Below, piece after piece: positions 1 to 7,350 of a DNA stretch of 25,228 nt. A model generated the notes under the pieces. The model did not search any database. It saw nothing but the letters and a program-made list of their open reading frames with translations, and had not been told where the DNA came from. The position numbers and the translations under genes were made by a program. This stretch comes from an uncultured Alistipes sp. Lineage in GTDB: Bacteria > Bacteroidota > Bacteroidia > Bacteroidales > Rikenellaceae. The stretch covers positions 1 through 25,228 of the forward strand of contig NZ_CABMQJ010000035.1 of the NCBI RefSeq assembly GCF_902388705.1, read 5' to 3'. Within the stretch, counting starts at the first letter, position 1. Every line of letters starts with the position of its first letter.

Positions 1-37
1 CTTTCAGGGTGTCGTCCTGTGTCATAAGCCTGTCCAT
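1..37 (-). CDS. 5' end of an unidentified gene, cut by window edge
   Basis: An ATG at 35-37 on the minus strand opens a frame reading MDRLMTQDDTLK to the window edge, and a second in-frame ATG lies at 23-25. It starts 9 bp after the stop of the flavin reductase gene, and a purine-rich GGAACG precedes it, so it looks like the third gene of the same operon. Twelve residues are too few to assign a family. The context makes another steroid-modifying enzyme, such as a hydroxysteroid dehydrogenase, conceivable, but nothing in the sequence shows it. Confidence 0.4.
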   Translation of the reverse strand, partial: MDRLMTQDDTLK

Positions 38-46
38 GCGTTCCGT

Positions 47-1258
47 TTACGGCAGTTTTGCCAGTTCTTCCTCTATTTTGCGCGGCAGTCCGTCGCAGTG
101 CTTGCAGCACTTCATGTCCACCGAGTACATGCGCGCGATGCAGTAGTTGCGGTGGTCGCAGCCGCTGCGTGTCGCGGCATCGCCTGCGTGGAGCTTGTTG
201 ACGAACGCCGGGTCGTTGACCAGCGCCCGGGCCATCTGTACCAGTTCGAATCCCGCGTCCAGCGCCTTGTCGATGCCCTCGCGGCTCACCAGTCCGCCCA
301 CGTAGACCAGCGGACATTTCAGCTCGGCGCGGAACTTTTTGGCGTCCTCGAGGAAGTAGCACTCCTCGAACGGGAACTGTTTTATCATCAGCGGCCCGCA
401 CCAGCGGATAAAATAGCGCAGCCACAGGGGCGAATAGTAGCTCATGGTGTAAATCGGTATCAGCCCCCGCATCACGGCCATCGGGGCTTTCGACACGAAC
501 CCGCCCGAGAGGACGATGCCGTCCACGCCGAAACGCTCGATTTCCCGGGCGATTTCGAGGCTTTCCGGAATTTCGATGCCTCCCTTGAACCCGTCGTACA
601 TGTTGTGTTTGACCAACACGGCCGTGCCCGTTTTCGCCGCGCCCTCCATCACTTCGGTGAGGCACATCCGCATGAAGCGCATCCGGTTTTCGAGCGGGCC
701 GCCGTATTCGTCGCGGCGGCGGTTCGTGTAGGGCGAGAGGAACTGCGAGATGAGGTAGCCGTGCCCGGCATGCACCTCCACCGAGTCGAACCCGGCGTCG
801 TGCGCGGTGTGGACGGCGCGGCCGAAGTCCTTCGCGACCTGCGCGATTTCATCCTTGCGCATGCCCCGCACGGGGGTGTAGGCGTACAGGTTGAAGCCTG
901 TCGACGCGCCGATGGGTATCTGTCCCGCGGTCGTGAAGTGGGTCATATTGCCGCAGTGCCCGATTTGGATGCCTGCCGCGGCGCCCTCGCGGTGCACCGC
1001 GTCGGTGATGTCGCGCAGCCCCGGCACGATTTCGGGCCGCAGCCACAGTTGTTTGTCGAAAGACAGTCCGCTGCGGCACACCGCCGCATAGGCGAGCGTG
1101 GTCATGCCCACGCCGCCGCGCGCCACCGACACGTGGTACGCTTTGAGCTGCTCCGTAGGGCCGAAATGGCGCCCCATCGACTCGAACGCCGCCGAGCGTA
1201 TCGTGCGGTTGCGCAGCGTTACGGGGCCTAATTTGTAAGGAGTGAAAAGTGAGGACAT
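47..1258 (-). CDS. NADH:flavin oxidoreductase, Old Yellow Enzyme family (candidate 3-oxo-delta4-steroid reductase)
   Basis: This 403-aa protein is a single-domain FMN-dependent TIM-barrel ene-reductase. The N-terminus SLFTPYKLGPVTLRNR is typical of the family. The substrate/flavin motif HAGHGYLISQFLSP lies at residues 163-176, with Tyr168 in the usual proton-donor region, followed by TNRRRDEYGGPLENR. The length fits family members without the C-terminal FAD/NAD domain of 2,4-dienoyl-CoA reductase. The tail is cysteine-rich (C367, C373, C384, C385, C388), and the spacing matches the 4Fe-4S site of BaiCD-type enzymes only partly. It lies 10 bp downstream of an SRD5A homologue on the same strand, so the two are probably co-transcribed. 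Related gut Bacteroidales enzymes are known as bile-acid 5-beta-reductases. The family call is firm; the steroid substrate is inferred from the neighbour. Confidence 0.9.
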   Translation of the reverse strand: MSSLFTPYKLGPVTLRNRTIRSAAFESMGRHFGPTEQLKAYHVSVARGGVGMTTLAYAAVCRSGLSFDKQLWLRPEIVPGLRDITDAVHREGAAAGIQIGHCGNMTHFTTAGQIPIGASTGFNLYAYTPVRGMRKDEIAQVAKDFGRAVHTAHDAGFDSVEVHAGHGYLISQFLSPYTNRRRDEYGGPLENRMRFMRMCLTEVMEGAAKTGTAVLVKHNMYDGFKGGIEIPESLEIAREIERFGVDGIVLSGGFVSKAPMAVMRGLIPIYTMSYYSPLWLRYFIRWCGPLMIKQFPFEECYFLEDAKKFRAELKCPLVYVGGLVSREGIDKALDAGFELVQMARALVNDPAFVNKLHAGDAATRSGCDHRNYCIARMYSVDMKCCKHCDGLPRKIEEELAKLP

Positions 1259-1268
1259 TTTCCTGTTG

Positions 1269-2030
1269 TCAATAGATGAACGGTATTATTTTCTTTCGTT
1301 TAAGCGTTGTGAATTCCTCCCCGAACTCTTGGGCGTAACGCTTGTAGAGCGATGCGGCGCGGGGGGCGAGGTTGGCGAACGTCCACCAGGCGAACACCGC
1401 TCCGGCCCACGACCACGAGGCCACGGCGAATCCCGTCCATTCGAGCAGTTCGCCGAAGTAGTTGGCCGACGATACGTAGCGGAACATTCCGCCGCGCGGA
1501 ATGTAGTGGCGCGTGTCGCCCGGTTTGCGCAGGTTGCGGATGATGTGGTCGGAGTGGAGGTTGACGGCCATTCCCGCGAGGAACATCACCCCGCCGATAT
1601 AGATATAGGGTTGTGCGAACCACGCTGCATAGTAGCCTTCGGGTGCCACGTAGAAAATCCATCCTCCCTGCATCAGGGCGTTGAGCGTGTTGAAGCACAT
1701 GCCCATCAGGACGATGCCCAGCGGCATTTTCGATTTTCCGCGCAGCAGCAGCGGGAAGATGAACGCCCGCTGCAGGTAGTGCGCCTCAAAGAGGAGGAAC
1801 AGCGCCAGCGGCCCGGCCTCCCACATCCTGTCCGATGCGGCCCACAGCCAGCACATCAGGATGAACACGGGCGACTCCATCAGCACCCAGCCGAGTTTGT
1901 TGGGCACCGGAGGCCCGTATTTGGGGTTGAAGAGGTAGCCGTATCCGGCTTCGAAGAAGTGCAGTGCCGCATATACCACGGCGGCCAGCACGGCCATGAC
2001 GATCAGGAAGATGTTGAATGTTTCTGCCAT
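1269..2030 (-). CDS. 3-oxo-5-alpha-steroid 4-dehydrogenase (SRD5A-like membrane protein)
   Basis: This 253-aa polytopic membrane protein matches the steroid 5-alpha-reductase family, which reduces the 4,5 double bond of 3-oxo-delta4 steroids with NADPH. The C-terminal half has the family hallmarks: NLHSDHIIRNLRKPGDT, then IPRGGMFRYVSSANYFGE, then EWTGFAVASWS and a terminal KKIIPFIY. These resemble human SRD5A1 closely. Glu52 (in MESP) and Tyr85 (in HYLQR) sit where the catalytic Glu and Tyr of SRD5 enzymes lie; the Gln that usually precedes the Glu is Met here. The ATG at 2028-2030 was chosen because the upstream in-frame part is not conserved in character and the gene's promoter lies only about 30 bp upstream of it. 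It is the first gene of a unit with the flavin reductase. Other SRD5-fold enzymes act on enoyl-CoA or polyprenol, but the motif match is best to steroid reductases. Confidence 0.9.
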   Translation of the reverse strand: MAETFNIFLIVMAVLAAVVYAALHFFEAGYGYLFNPKYGPPVPNKLGWVLMESPVFILMCWLWAASDRMWEAGPLALFLLFEAHYLQRAFIFPLLLRGKSKMPLGIVLMGMCFNTLNALMQGGWIFYVAPEGYYAAWFAQPYIYIGGVMFLAGMAVNLHSDHIIRNLRKPGDTRHYIPRGGMFRYVSSANYFGELLEWTGFAVASWSWAGAVFAWWTFANLAPRAASLYKRYAQEFGEEFTTLKRKKIIPFIY

Positions 2031-2056
2031 TTGTCTGCGGGTTGGGTAAAACGGCA

Positions 2057-2087
2057 TAAAGGTAAGAAAATTTTTCAGCCCCGGCAA
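2057..2087 (-). promoter_or_regulatory. Bacteroidota-type promoter for the SRD5A-like gene
   Basis: On the minus strand TTG (2085-2087) is followed after 20 nt by TACCTTTA (2057-2064), close to the Bacteroidota -33 TTTG and -7 TAnnTTTG pattern. Transcription would start about 20 nt before the ATG at 2030. The -7 element differs at its last base, so this is a good but imperfect match. Confidence 0.55.
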
Positions 2088-2124
2088 GTCCGCAATGGGT
2101 TCGAAACTGTCCGCTCCGGGGAGC

Positions 2125-2262
2125 GGCAGACGGCTTCCTTTCGGGGGCGGCCTGTGCACACCCGGAAATCGGGTGGAATGCGGAGGTATGCTCTTTCCCT
2201 GCGGTCGGGGTGCTTGGCTCCGGGCACAAAAAGACGGCTCCCCCGAAAGGAAGCCGTCTGCC
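2125..2262. repeat. 23-bp perfect inverted repeat with 92-bp spacer
   Basis: Positions 2125-2147 are the exact reverse complement of 2240-2262. The right arm also forms part of a compact hairpin, 2232-2259, with an 8-bp AGACGGCT/AGCCGTCT stem. One arm of the terminator could therefore pair either locally or with the distant repeat. Whether this is a dispersed genomic repeat or a local duplication of terminator sequence cannot be told from one window. Confidence 0.8.
2228..2259 (-). terminator. Rho-independent terminator reading minus strand
   Basis: Read on the minus strand, an 8-bp stem AGACGGCT/AGCCGTCT with a 12-nt loop is followed directly by five T residues. It lies about 480 bp downstream of gadB, the nearest upstream gene on that strand, and before the promoter of the SRD5A-like gene. 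It may end gad transcription or an unseen transcript in the gap. Confidence 0.6.
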
Positions 2263-2739
2263 AGTTACCCGCGCCGCCCGGAAAGTGCGCGTGTCGCGGT
2301 TGTGCCTGTCCGAAACCGGGAATCCCGGCTCTCGGATGCGCCGTCTGTTGTCCGTGACCCTCCGAAAGGGCCCTGATCCGGAGCTCGTGGGCCGGAACCC
2401 GGACGATGGCGCTGCGGCTGCCCGGGACGTATGCACCGGGCCGTGAAGCCTCTTTGCCGCGAGAAAGTGCCGCCTCGGGGCGCGTGGGTTTGTGGCTGCG
2501 GGCGCAGGAACGCCCTTTTCCGGCTTTTTTAGCAGGGTGCCGGAACCCCTGTGTGAACCCCTGCCGGGGCAGGGGCGCCGGGACGGTGACCTGTGGCGCT
2601 TCGGCGTTACATCGTGCCAACGGTCGTAAATGGGTGTTTCCGTGTCCGGCCGGTAGCGGTGCCGCCGGGCGGGCTGCTCCGGCCGTGCCCGTGGAGCGCA
2701 CAGCCGGGGCCCTGTAACCGCCGGGCGTCCCGCAGACCG

Positions 2740-4155
2740 TTAGTGCGTGAATACCTTGCCTTTCTGGCGCTCCTTGTTCTCGTACTTGATGCGCGAAGTG
2801 GTGGGGTATTCGAGCTGCTCGAATTCGGCGATGGCGTTGCGGATGTCGCCCATCAGCATGTCGGCCATGTCGCGCGACATGCCCTGGCGTACCACGATAC
2901 GCATCACGACCACGTCCTCGATGTTTTTGGGCATCGTGTATGCCGGTACCATCCAGCCGCTCTGCTGCAACTTAGCCTGCAGGTCGAACAGCGTCCACTT
3001 GGCCTTCTTGTCGTACTCGGGATCCATCATCCAGATGAACAGCGGGTTGACTACCTCCTTCGAGTAGTTCTTGAAGCACTTCATCGTGCCGATCTGCTTG
3101 TGGCAGTACGTGGCGATGTCCATCGAGTTCTGCTGAATCTCCTTGTAGCCTTCGAATCCCAGGCGGATGAAGTTGTAGTACTGGCCCAGAATCTGCGCTG
3201 CGGGGCGCGAGAAGTTGAGGCCCACCTGCGTGATGTTCGCGCCGAGGTAGTTTACCGAGAACGACATCTCTTCGGGCAGGTATTTCTTGTCTTTCCATAC
3301 GACCCATCCCAGGCCCGGGTATACCAGGCCGTATTTGTGGCCCGAGGTGGAAATCGACAGCACCCACTTGAGGCGGAAGTCCCACTTCTTCTCGGGTTTG
3401 AGGAACGGCAGGATGAAACCGCCCGACGCCGCGTCGACGTGAATCGGAATCTCATAGCCGGTCTTGGCGTTGTATTCGTCGAGCGCCTTGTCCAGCCCCT
3501 CGATGTCGTCGTCGAGGCCTGTCCACGTCACACCGGCAATCGGTACGATGCAGATTGTGTTTTCGTCGCACATGTCCAGGGCCTGCTTGGGGTCGAGCGT
3601 GATGTGGTCGAGCGTCAGGGGCACCGTACGCATCTCGATCTGCCACAGCTGGCAGAATTTCTCCCATACGACCTGGAATCCGGCGCTCATCACCAGATTC
3701 GGTTTGTCGAACGGTTTGCCTGCGGCCTTGCGGCGGTGGCGCCAGCGGAGCCATGCGGCCACACCGCCCAGCATGCAGGCCTCCGACGAGCCGATGCCCA
3801 GCGCTCCGGTTTTCCACTCGGCCTTTTCGGGTGTGTTCCACAGGTTGGCGACGATATTCAGACAGCGGCCACACATTACCGCGACACGCGGATACTCCGT
3901 TTCGTCGATGTAGTTGATGTTGATCGCTTCGTTCATCAGACGCGTTGCGTAGTCGTCCATGTAGGTCGTGACGAAAGTTGCCAGGTTAAGGCGCGGCTGC
4001 GTCTGCGGGTAGGTTTCGTCCTTGACCAACTGGTAGGCGATTTCAGGCGATGTCTTGCCTTTCGGGATGAATTCCGTGGGTGCGGGATTGCGCATCTCCT
4101 CCGAACCGAAAATGTCGGTCAGCGTGTCTTCGTTGGTGTGTCTTTGCTGATTCAT
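2740..4155 (-). CDS. gadB: Glutamate decarboxylase
   Basis: This 471-aa PLP enzyme converts glutamate to GABA and CO2, consuming a cytoplasmic proton. The best marker is the PLP lysine K274 in STSGHKYGLVYPG, preceded by HVDAASGGF with Asp241. IGSSEACMLGG (residues 121-131) and NFSRPAAQILGQYYN follow the E. coli GadA/B sequence closely. The C-terminus KGKVFTH resembles the His-containing tail that closes the active site of E. coli GadB at neutral pH. The length matches the family (about 466 aa). It stands alone: neither the GadC antiporter nor a glutaminase is next to it, as often seen elsewhere. The flanks on both sides are long non-coding gaps, so it is probably monocistronic. Confidence 0.96.
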   Translation of the reverse strand: MNQQRHTNEDTLTDIFGSEEMRNPAPTEFIPKGKTSPEIAYQLVKDETYPQTQPRLNLATFVTTYMDDYATRLMNEAININYIDETEYPRVAVMCGRCLNIVANLWNTPEKAEWKTGALGIGSSEACMLGGVAAWLRWRHRRKAAGKPFDKPNLVMSAGFQVVWEKFCQLWQIEMRTVPLTLDHITLDPKQALDMCDENTICIVPIAGVTWTGLDDDIEGLDKALDEYNAKTGYEIPIHVDAASGGFILPFLKPEKKWDFRLKWVLSISTSGHKYGLVYPGLGWVVWKDKKYLPEEMSFSVNYLGANITQVGLNFSRPAAQILGQYYNFIRLGFEGYKEIQQNSMDIATYCHKQIGTMKCFKNYSKEVVNPLFIWMMDPEYDKKAKWTLFDLQAKLQQSGWMVPAYTMPKNIEDVVVMRIVVRQGMSRDMADMLMGDIRNAIAEFEQLEYPTTSRIKYENKERQKGKVFTH

Positions 4156-4727
4156 GGTGTAAAATTATTATTTGGTTTACGCCATCAAACCTTGCATGAA
4201 CTGTGCCACGACGGAGGTTGCGCCGTGTAAGAAACCCGCCTGCATCGCTGCTGTGGGGGCAATCCCTCACAGGCTCTGCACGATTCGGGATTCGGCTTTC
4301 CCGTATTGCGCGGCCGCGGCTTTCCGTCGTTTAGTTATCCTCTGTTTTATCCTGCCCTTCTGCGCCTGTCATCCTGTTTTATCTGCTTTATGCCGGCAGT
4401 GTCGATTTGGACTCCCGTCTCCGCCAGGCTGTCCCGGCAGTATCGCTTTATTTGTTTTGCGCTTGCTGTCCTGTCTTGCGGCGGCGGTATTCCAGCCGTA
4501 CTCCTGCGTCCGCCAGGCTGCCCCGGCGGCATCGTTTTGTCTGCTGTTGCTTCCGGCCGTATCGCGCCTGCTGCCCGGTATCCGCTCCGTCCTGCATTTG
4601 CCGTTGTGTGCCGCCCGGAACCGGATTCTGGAAACGGGTGAAAAAAATGAGTGGAAAAATTTGTTTTTCTCATTGTGTTTTTGCTATATTTGTAATATCA
4701 AAATAATATCACTAAAACGAATTGGAT
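4156..4727. other. Non-coding gap with pyrimidine bias and degenerate repeats
   Basis: No gene is supported in this 570-bp gap between the divergent gadB and SPFH genes. From about 4310 to 4610 the plus strand is rich in C and T. Two imperfect copies of a roughly 24-bp block beginning CCGCCAGGCTG lie at 4421-4444 and 4510-4533, and a looser related stretch precedes them near 4390. The promoter of the SPFH operon lies at 4660-4692. No confident promoter for gadB was found. Confidence 0.5.
4660..4692 (+). promoter_or_regulatory. Bacteroidota promoter of the SPFH operon
   Basis: TTTG at 4660-4663 is followed after 21 nt by TATATTTG at 4685-4692, an exact match to the Bacteroidota vegetative consensus. 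The start site would be near 4699, giving a leader of about 30 nt before the ATG at 4728. Confidence 0.85.
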
Positions 4728-5687
4728 ATGGAGAACGGAAATTATGTTTACAACGGCTGGAAATGCAACGGTTTCCTGGCTTTGGCGCTGATTCTCGGCG
4801 GGCTGGCGCTTGGGATTTACGCAATTGTGGCGGGTGCGCAGCGTATCGACGCCGGACTCGCATGCGGTACGGGGTTGGTCGTATCCGGCTCGGTCTGGTG
4901 TCTTTGCATGCTGATTTGCCTGGGCGGCTTCATGCTGCTCGAACCCAACGAGGCCCGCGTGATGGTCTTTTTCGGTAAATATAAAGGTACGTTTTATGAA
5001 ACGGGCTACTGGTGGGTGAATCCTTTCATGTCGGCCAAGCAGATTTCGATTCGCGCCCGCAACCTGAACGTCGACCCCATCAAGGTCAACGACAAGACCG
5101 GCAACCCGATTCTGATCGGACTGGTGCTGGTCTGGAAAATCAAGCGCGACGACATCTACAAGGCGGTTTTCGAAATCGACGCCCCGACCACGGCCGGGCA
5201 GACCGGCGTGTCGGCTTCGGCGCGCATGAACATCCTCGAGAATTTCGTGGGAGTGCAGAGCGACGCCGCACTGCGGCAGGTTGCCGGATGCTATGCCTAT
5301 GACAATGCAGGCGTTAAGGACGATGAGCTGACGCTTCGCTCGAACAGCGAGCAGATTAACGACCAGCTCGAGCATACGCTCAACGAACGCCTCGCAATGG
5401 CGGGCATCGAAGTCGTCGAGGCGCGCATCAACTACCTGGCCTATGCGCCCGAAATCGCGGCCGTGATGCTTCGCCGCCAACAGGCCGACGCGATTATCGC
5501 GGCCCGCGAAAAGATCGTCGAAGGGGCCGTGTCGATGGTGCACATGGCGTTGGAGCGCCTCGGCAACGAGCATATCGTCGAACTGGACGAGGAGCGCAAG
5601 GCCGCAATGGTTTCGAACCTGCTCGTGGTGCTTTGCGCCGACGAAGCCGCGCAGCCCGTGGTGAATGCGGGAACCCTGCATCATTGA
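4728..5687 (+). CDS. SPFH/band 7 domain membrane protein
   Basis: This 319-aa protein has two N-terminal hydrophobic segments (about residues 15-35 and 43-70), then an SPFH (stomatin/prohibitin/flotillin) domain. The domain begins LEPNEARVMVFFGKYKGTFYETG and continues through VNDKTGNPILIGLVLVWKI to LAMAGIEVVEARINYLAYAP. A helical C-terminal part with RRQQADAIIAAREKIVEGA is typical of the family's oligomerising region. Such proteins form large membrane-associated rings and help organise membrane proteins and proteases. The ATG at 4728 was preferred to a TTG two codons upstream. It leads an operon with a ribbon-helix-helix protein 11 bp downstream. The precise role is unknown. Confidence 0.9.
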   Translation: MENGNYVYNGWKCNGFLALALILGGLALGIYAIVAGAQRIDAGLACGTGLVVSGSVWCLCMLICLGGFMLLEPNEARVMVFFGKYKGTFYETGYWWVNPFMSAKQISIRARNLNVDPIKVNDKTGNPILIGLVLVWKIKRDDIYKAVFEIDAPTTAGQTGVSASARMNILENFVGVQSDAALRQVAGCYAYDNAGVKDDELTLRSNSEQINDQLEHTLNERLAMAGIEVVEARINYLAYAPEIAAVMLRRQQADAIIAAREKIVEGAVSMVHMALERLGNEHIVELDEERKAAMVSNLLVVLCADEAAQPVVNAGTLHH

Positions 5688-5698
5688 TTTAACCGCTG

Positions 5699-5950
5699 AT
5701 GGCTAAAGAGAATAACAACAAGAGTTTTGTACTGCGTATCGACGCTGCGACGATGGAGGCGCTGGAGCAGTGGGCCGGGGACGAGTTCCGCTCGATCAAC
5801 GGCCAGCTCCAGTGGATTATCGCCGACGCCCTGCGCCGCAGCGGACGCGTGAAAAAGTCCCGTTCGGCGGCGGGTGCGGCTGCTCCTGCCGGTGGGAAAG
5901 AGGCGGCTGCACCGGTTCGTACCCAGTCCGCCGACTCTGAAAAAGAATGA
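5699..5950 (+). CDS. Arc-like ribbon-helix-helix protein
   Basis: This 83-aa protein has an N-terminal Arc/MetJ-like fold: a short strand SFVLRID (about residues 9-15), then two helices with the conserved-looking EFRSINGQLQWIIADALRRSGR. The basic, Ala/Gly-rich tail from residue 50 appears disordered. Ribbon-helix-helix proteins bind DNA as dimers, so it could autoregulate this operon or act as an antitoxin, but no toxin gene is recognisable beside it. Pairing with an SPFH gene is, as far as I recall, recurrent in Bacteroidales. Its stop codon overlaps the next start as ATGA. Confidence 0.8.
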   Translation: MAKENNNKSFVLRIDAATMEALEQWAGDEFRSINGQLQWIIADALRRSGRVKKSRSAAGAAAPAGGKEAAAPVRTQSADSEKE

Positions 5951-6438
5951 TGCCGATGTTGAGTATATGGAATAACCTTTTTGCGCGCCGGCCCGATACC
6001 GGCCGGTGGAACCGCTTCCTGCACAGCCGCCAATGGCTCGGCCTGCCCGCCGCAGCCGTCACGGCATTCGTCGTGCTGTTTCCGTTGTGTCGTTTTGCCG
6101 AGGGTATCCCGACGCCCGGGGCGCTCCGGAGAGGAGCGGTGTACGCCCTGCTGGTGGCTTTTAGCTGGGCGCTCGGCGTGTGGGCCTCGACCGGCGATGA
6201 CCCGGAAGAGGAGCCCGAAACGCAGGGACGGGAAGCGCCCGACACGGGCAAGTCCCGCCCGGCATGGCTGGGCTGGGCACTCCTGCTGGCACTCTTCGCT
6301 TTGATCTGTGCATCCCAGATTGCGGATATGGTGCGCGGCGAATCCTCCCTGGCACACGGTTTCGGGGGCATCCTGCTCAAGGCGATGGCGGTCGTGGCCG
6401 TCTTTATTCCCGTTTGGTCGGAGCAAAAACGAAAATAA
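5947..6438 (+). CDS. Small membrane protein of the SPFH operon (first)
   Basis: No family was recognised in this 163-aa protein. It has about four hydrophobic segments: roughly residues 30-50, 60-80, 105-125 and 135-156. A charged acidic loop (DDPEEEPETQGREAPDTGKS) separates the second and third. The N-terminus LFARRPDTGRWNRFLHSRQW is basic and probably cytoplasmic. The start overlaps the stop of the ribbon-helix-helix gene (ATGA), which signals translational coupling. It is likely a membrane partner of the SPFH protein, inferred from position only. Confidence 0.75.
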   Translation: MMPMLSIWNNLFARRPDTGRWNRFLHSRQWLGLPAAAVTAFVVLFPLCRFAEGIPTPGALRRGAVYALLVAFSWALGVWASTGDDPEEEPETQGREAPDTGKSRPAWLGWALLLALFALICASQIADMVRGESSLAHGFGGILLKAMAVVAVFIPVWSEQKRK

Positions 6439-6448
6439 ACCGGTATGT

Positions 6449-6973
6449 ATGAATAGGAATAAGGCAAGCGACAGGTCGAATCGGGTACATGCGAAAGGAA
6501 CCCGGAGCGTCCGCAACCCGAAAGGGATGCGGATACGGGCTGCTTTGCGGGCGGCAGCCGGGTTGCTGCTCTTTATACTGCTGCTTCGCTCCGACTGGCT
6601 GCCCCTGTGGGTGTACGGGCCGCTGCTGGGTGCAAGCACGCTGCTTATGCTTTGCGACCTGTACTCGGATTACCGGCGCAGGCGTCCCCGACGCCGATGG
6701 CGCGATGCGGGGTTGATGCTGTTGTGCCTGTCGCTCGTGTCGGGCGTCTTTGTGCCGGCGGTCATCTTTACGGAGGCTCCGGACGATAAGGCCACGGCTT
6801 TTGCGCTGCTCGGGCTGGGTGCCGTGCTGCTTGCCGCTTGTGTTTACTGCCTGTGGCGCTGGCGGCGCCTGCGCTCCGAAGCCGAGCTACAGCTCTGGCA
6901 ATTGCGCACGCATCGCCGCAAACACGCGGCATCCCGCCGGGTGGAGGCGAATATCGAAATAATGCGGCCATGA
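6449..6973 (+). CDS. Small membrane protein of the SPFH operon (second)
   Basis: This 174-aa protein was not recognised. It opens with a strongly basic stretch (MNRNKASDRSNRVHAKGTRS) and has about four membrane segments, among them AAAGLLLFILLL, LWVYGPLLGASTLLML, LMLLCLSLVSGVFVPAVIF and ALLGLGAVLLAACVYCLW. An Arg-rich cytoplasmic loop (DYRRRRPRRRWRD) and a basic C-terminal tail with RTHRRKHAASRR follow. The ATG at 6449 was chosen because it lies 10 bp after the preceding stop; the longer open frame upstream overlaps the previous gene out of frame. The stop overlaps the next ATG. Confidence 0.7.
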   Translation: MNRNKASDRSNRVHAKGTRSVRNPKGMRIRAALRAAAGLLLFILLLRSDWLPLWVYGPLLGASTLLMLCDLYSDYRRRRPRRRWRDAGLMLLCLSLVSGVFVPAVIFTEAPDDKATAFALLGLGAVLLAACVYCLWRWRRLRSEAELQLWQLRTHRRKHAASRRVEANIEIMRP

Positions 6974-7347
6974 ACCGGAAATGGATATATGCGCTCGCGG
7001 CGATGGCTGCGGTCACGCTGGTGATGTTCCCGGTCAACCTGCTCCTGATTGGCAAATCGCCGTTGTATGCTTTGGTGCGCTCGCTGTTTTTCGGGCTTCC
7101 GGCACTGCTGACGGCCTGGACGCCGAAAGAGCGCCGGCCGGCCGGGGAGGGCGGCAAACCCATAAAGCAGTTGTCGCGTGCCGCGAAAATCGTTTGGGGA
7201 GTAATCGCCGCCGTGGTGCTGGCGGCCATGTTCGTTCATACGGCCTGCACCGAGGGCATCGGTGCGGGAGTTACGGATGCACTGGGGTTTTTATTGATTA
7301 TATTGGTTGCTGCCGTGGGATATAGGTGCGGTTATCTAAAGATATGA
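6970..7347 (+). CDS. Small membrane protein of the SPFH operon (third)
   Basis: This 125-aa protein was not recognised. Four hydrophobic segments fill it: YALAAMAAVTLVMFPVNLLLI, LVRSLFFGLPALLTAW, VWGVIAAVVLAAMFVH and LGFLLIILVAAVGYRCG. A short basic/acidic loop with PKERRPAGEGGK lies between the second and third. The ATG at 6970 overlaps the stop of the preceding gene (ATGA), and the stop at 7345-7347 is 3 bp before the sirtuin start. This spacing argues for one transcript through to the sirtuin gene. Confidence 0.75.
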   Translation: MNRKWIYALAAMAAVTLVMFPVNLLLIGKSPLYALVRSLFFGLPALLTAWTPKERRPAGEGGKPIKQLSRAAKIVWGVIAAVVLAAMFVHTACTEGIGAGVTDALGFLLIILVAAVGYRCGYLKI

Positions 7348-7350
7348 CTT

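Larger units (their letters stand above)
2031..2739. other. Gene-poor GC-rich gap with inverted repeats
   Basis: No convincing gene is seen in this 709-bp stretch. Several frames stay open on both strands, but their translations are Arg/Pro/Ala-rich with no recognisable domain, as expected for GC-rich DNA. It holds the promoter at 2057-2087, a hairpin at 2159-2175 (CACCCG/CGGGTG), a 23-bp inverted repeat, a terminator-like hairpin at 2228-2259, and a palindrome at 2558-2575 (CCCCTGCC/GGCAGGGG). Confidence 0.6.

Noticed and set aside
98..1231. Long plus-strand open frame (377 aa) opposite the flavin reductase
   Set aside because: Arg/His/Val-rich translation with no domain; it mirrors a firmly identified gene, a common effect in GC-rich coding DNA.
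2075..2701. 208-aa minus-strand open frame in the gap before the SRD5A-like gene
   Set aside because: Composition is Arg/Pro/Ala-rich; it crosses the terminator hairpin and the promoter and shows no family.
2593..4230. 545-aa plus-strand open frame opposite gadB
   Set aside because: It has no recognisable motif and lies antisense to a clear glutamate decarboxylase.
5699..5950. Antitoxin of a toxin-antitoxin pair
   Set aside because: The ribbon-helix-helix fold fits, but neighbouring genes encode membrane proteins and no toxin family is recognisable.
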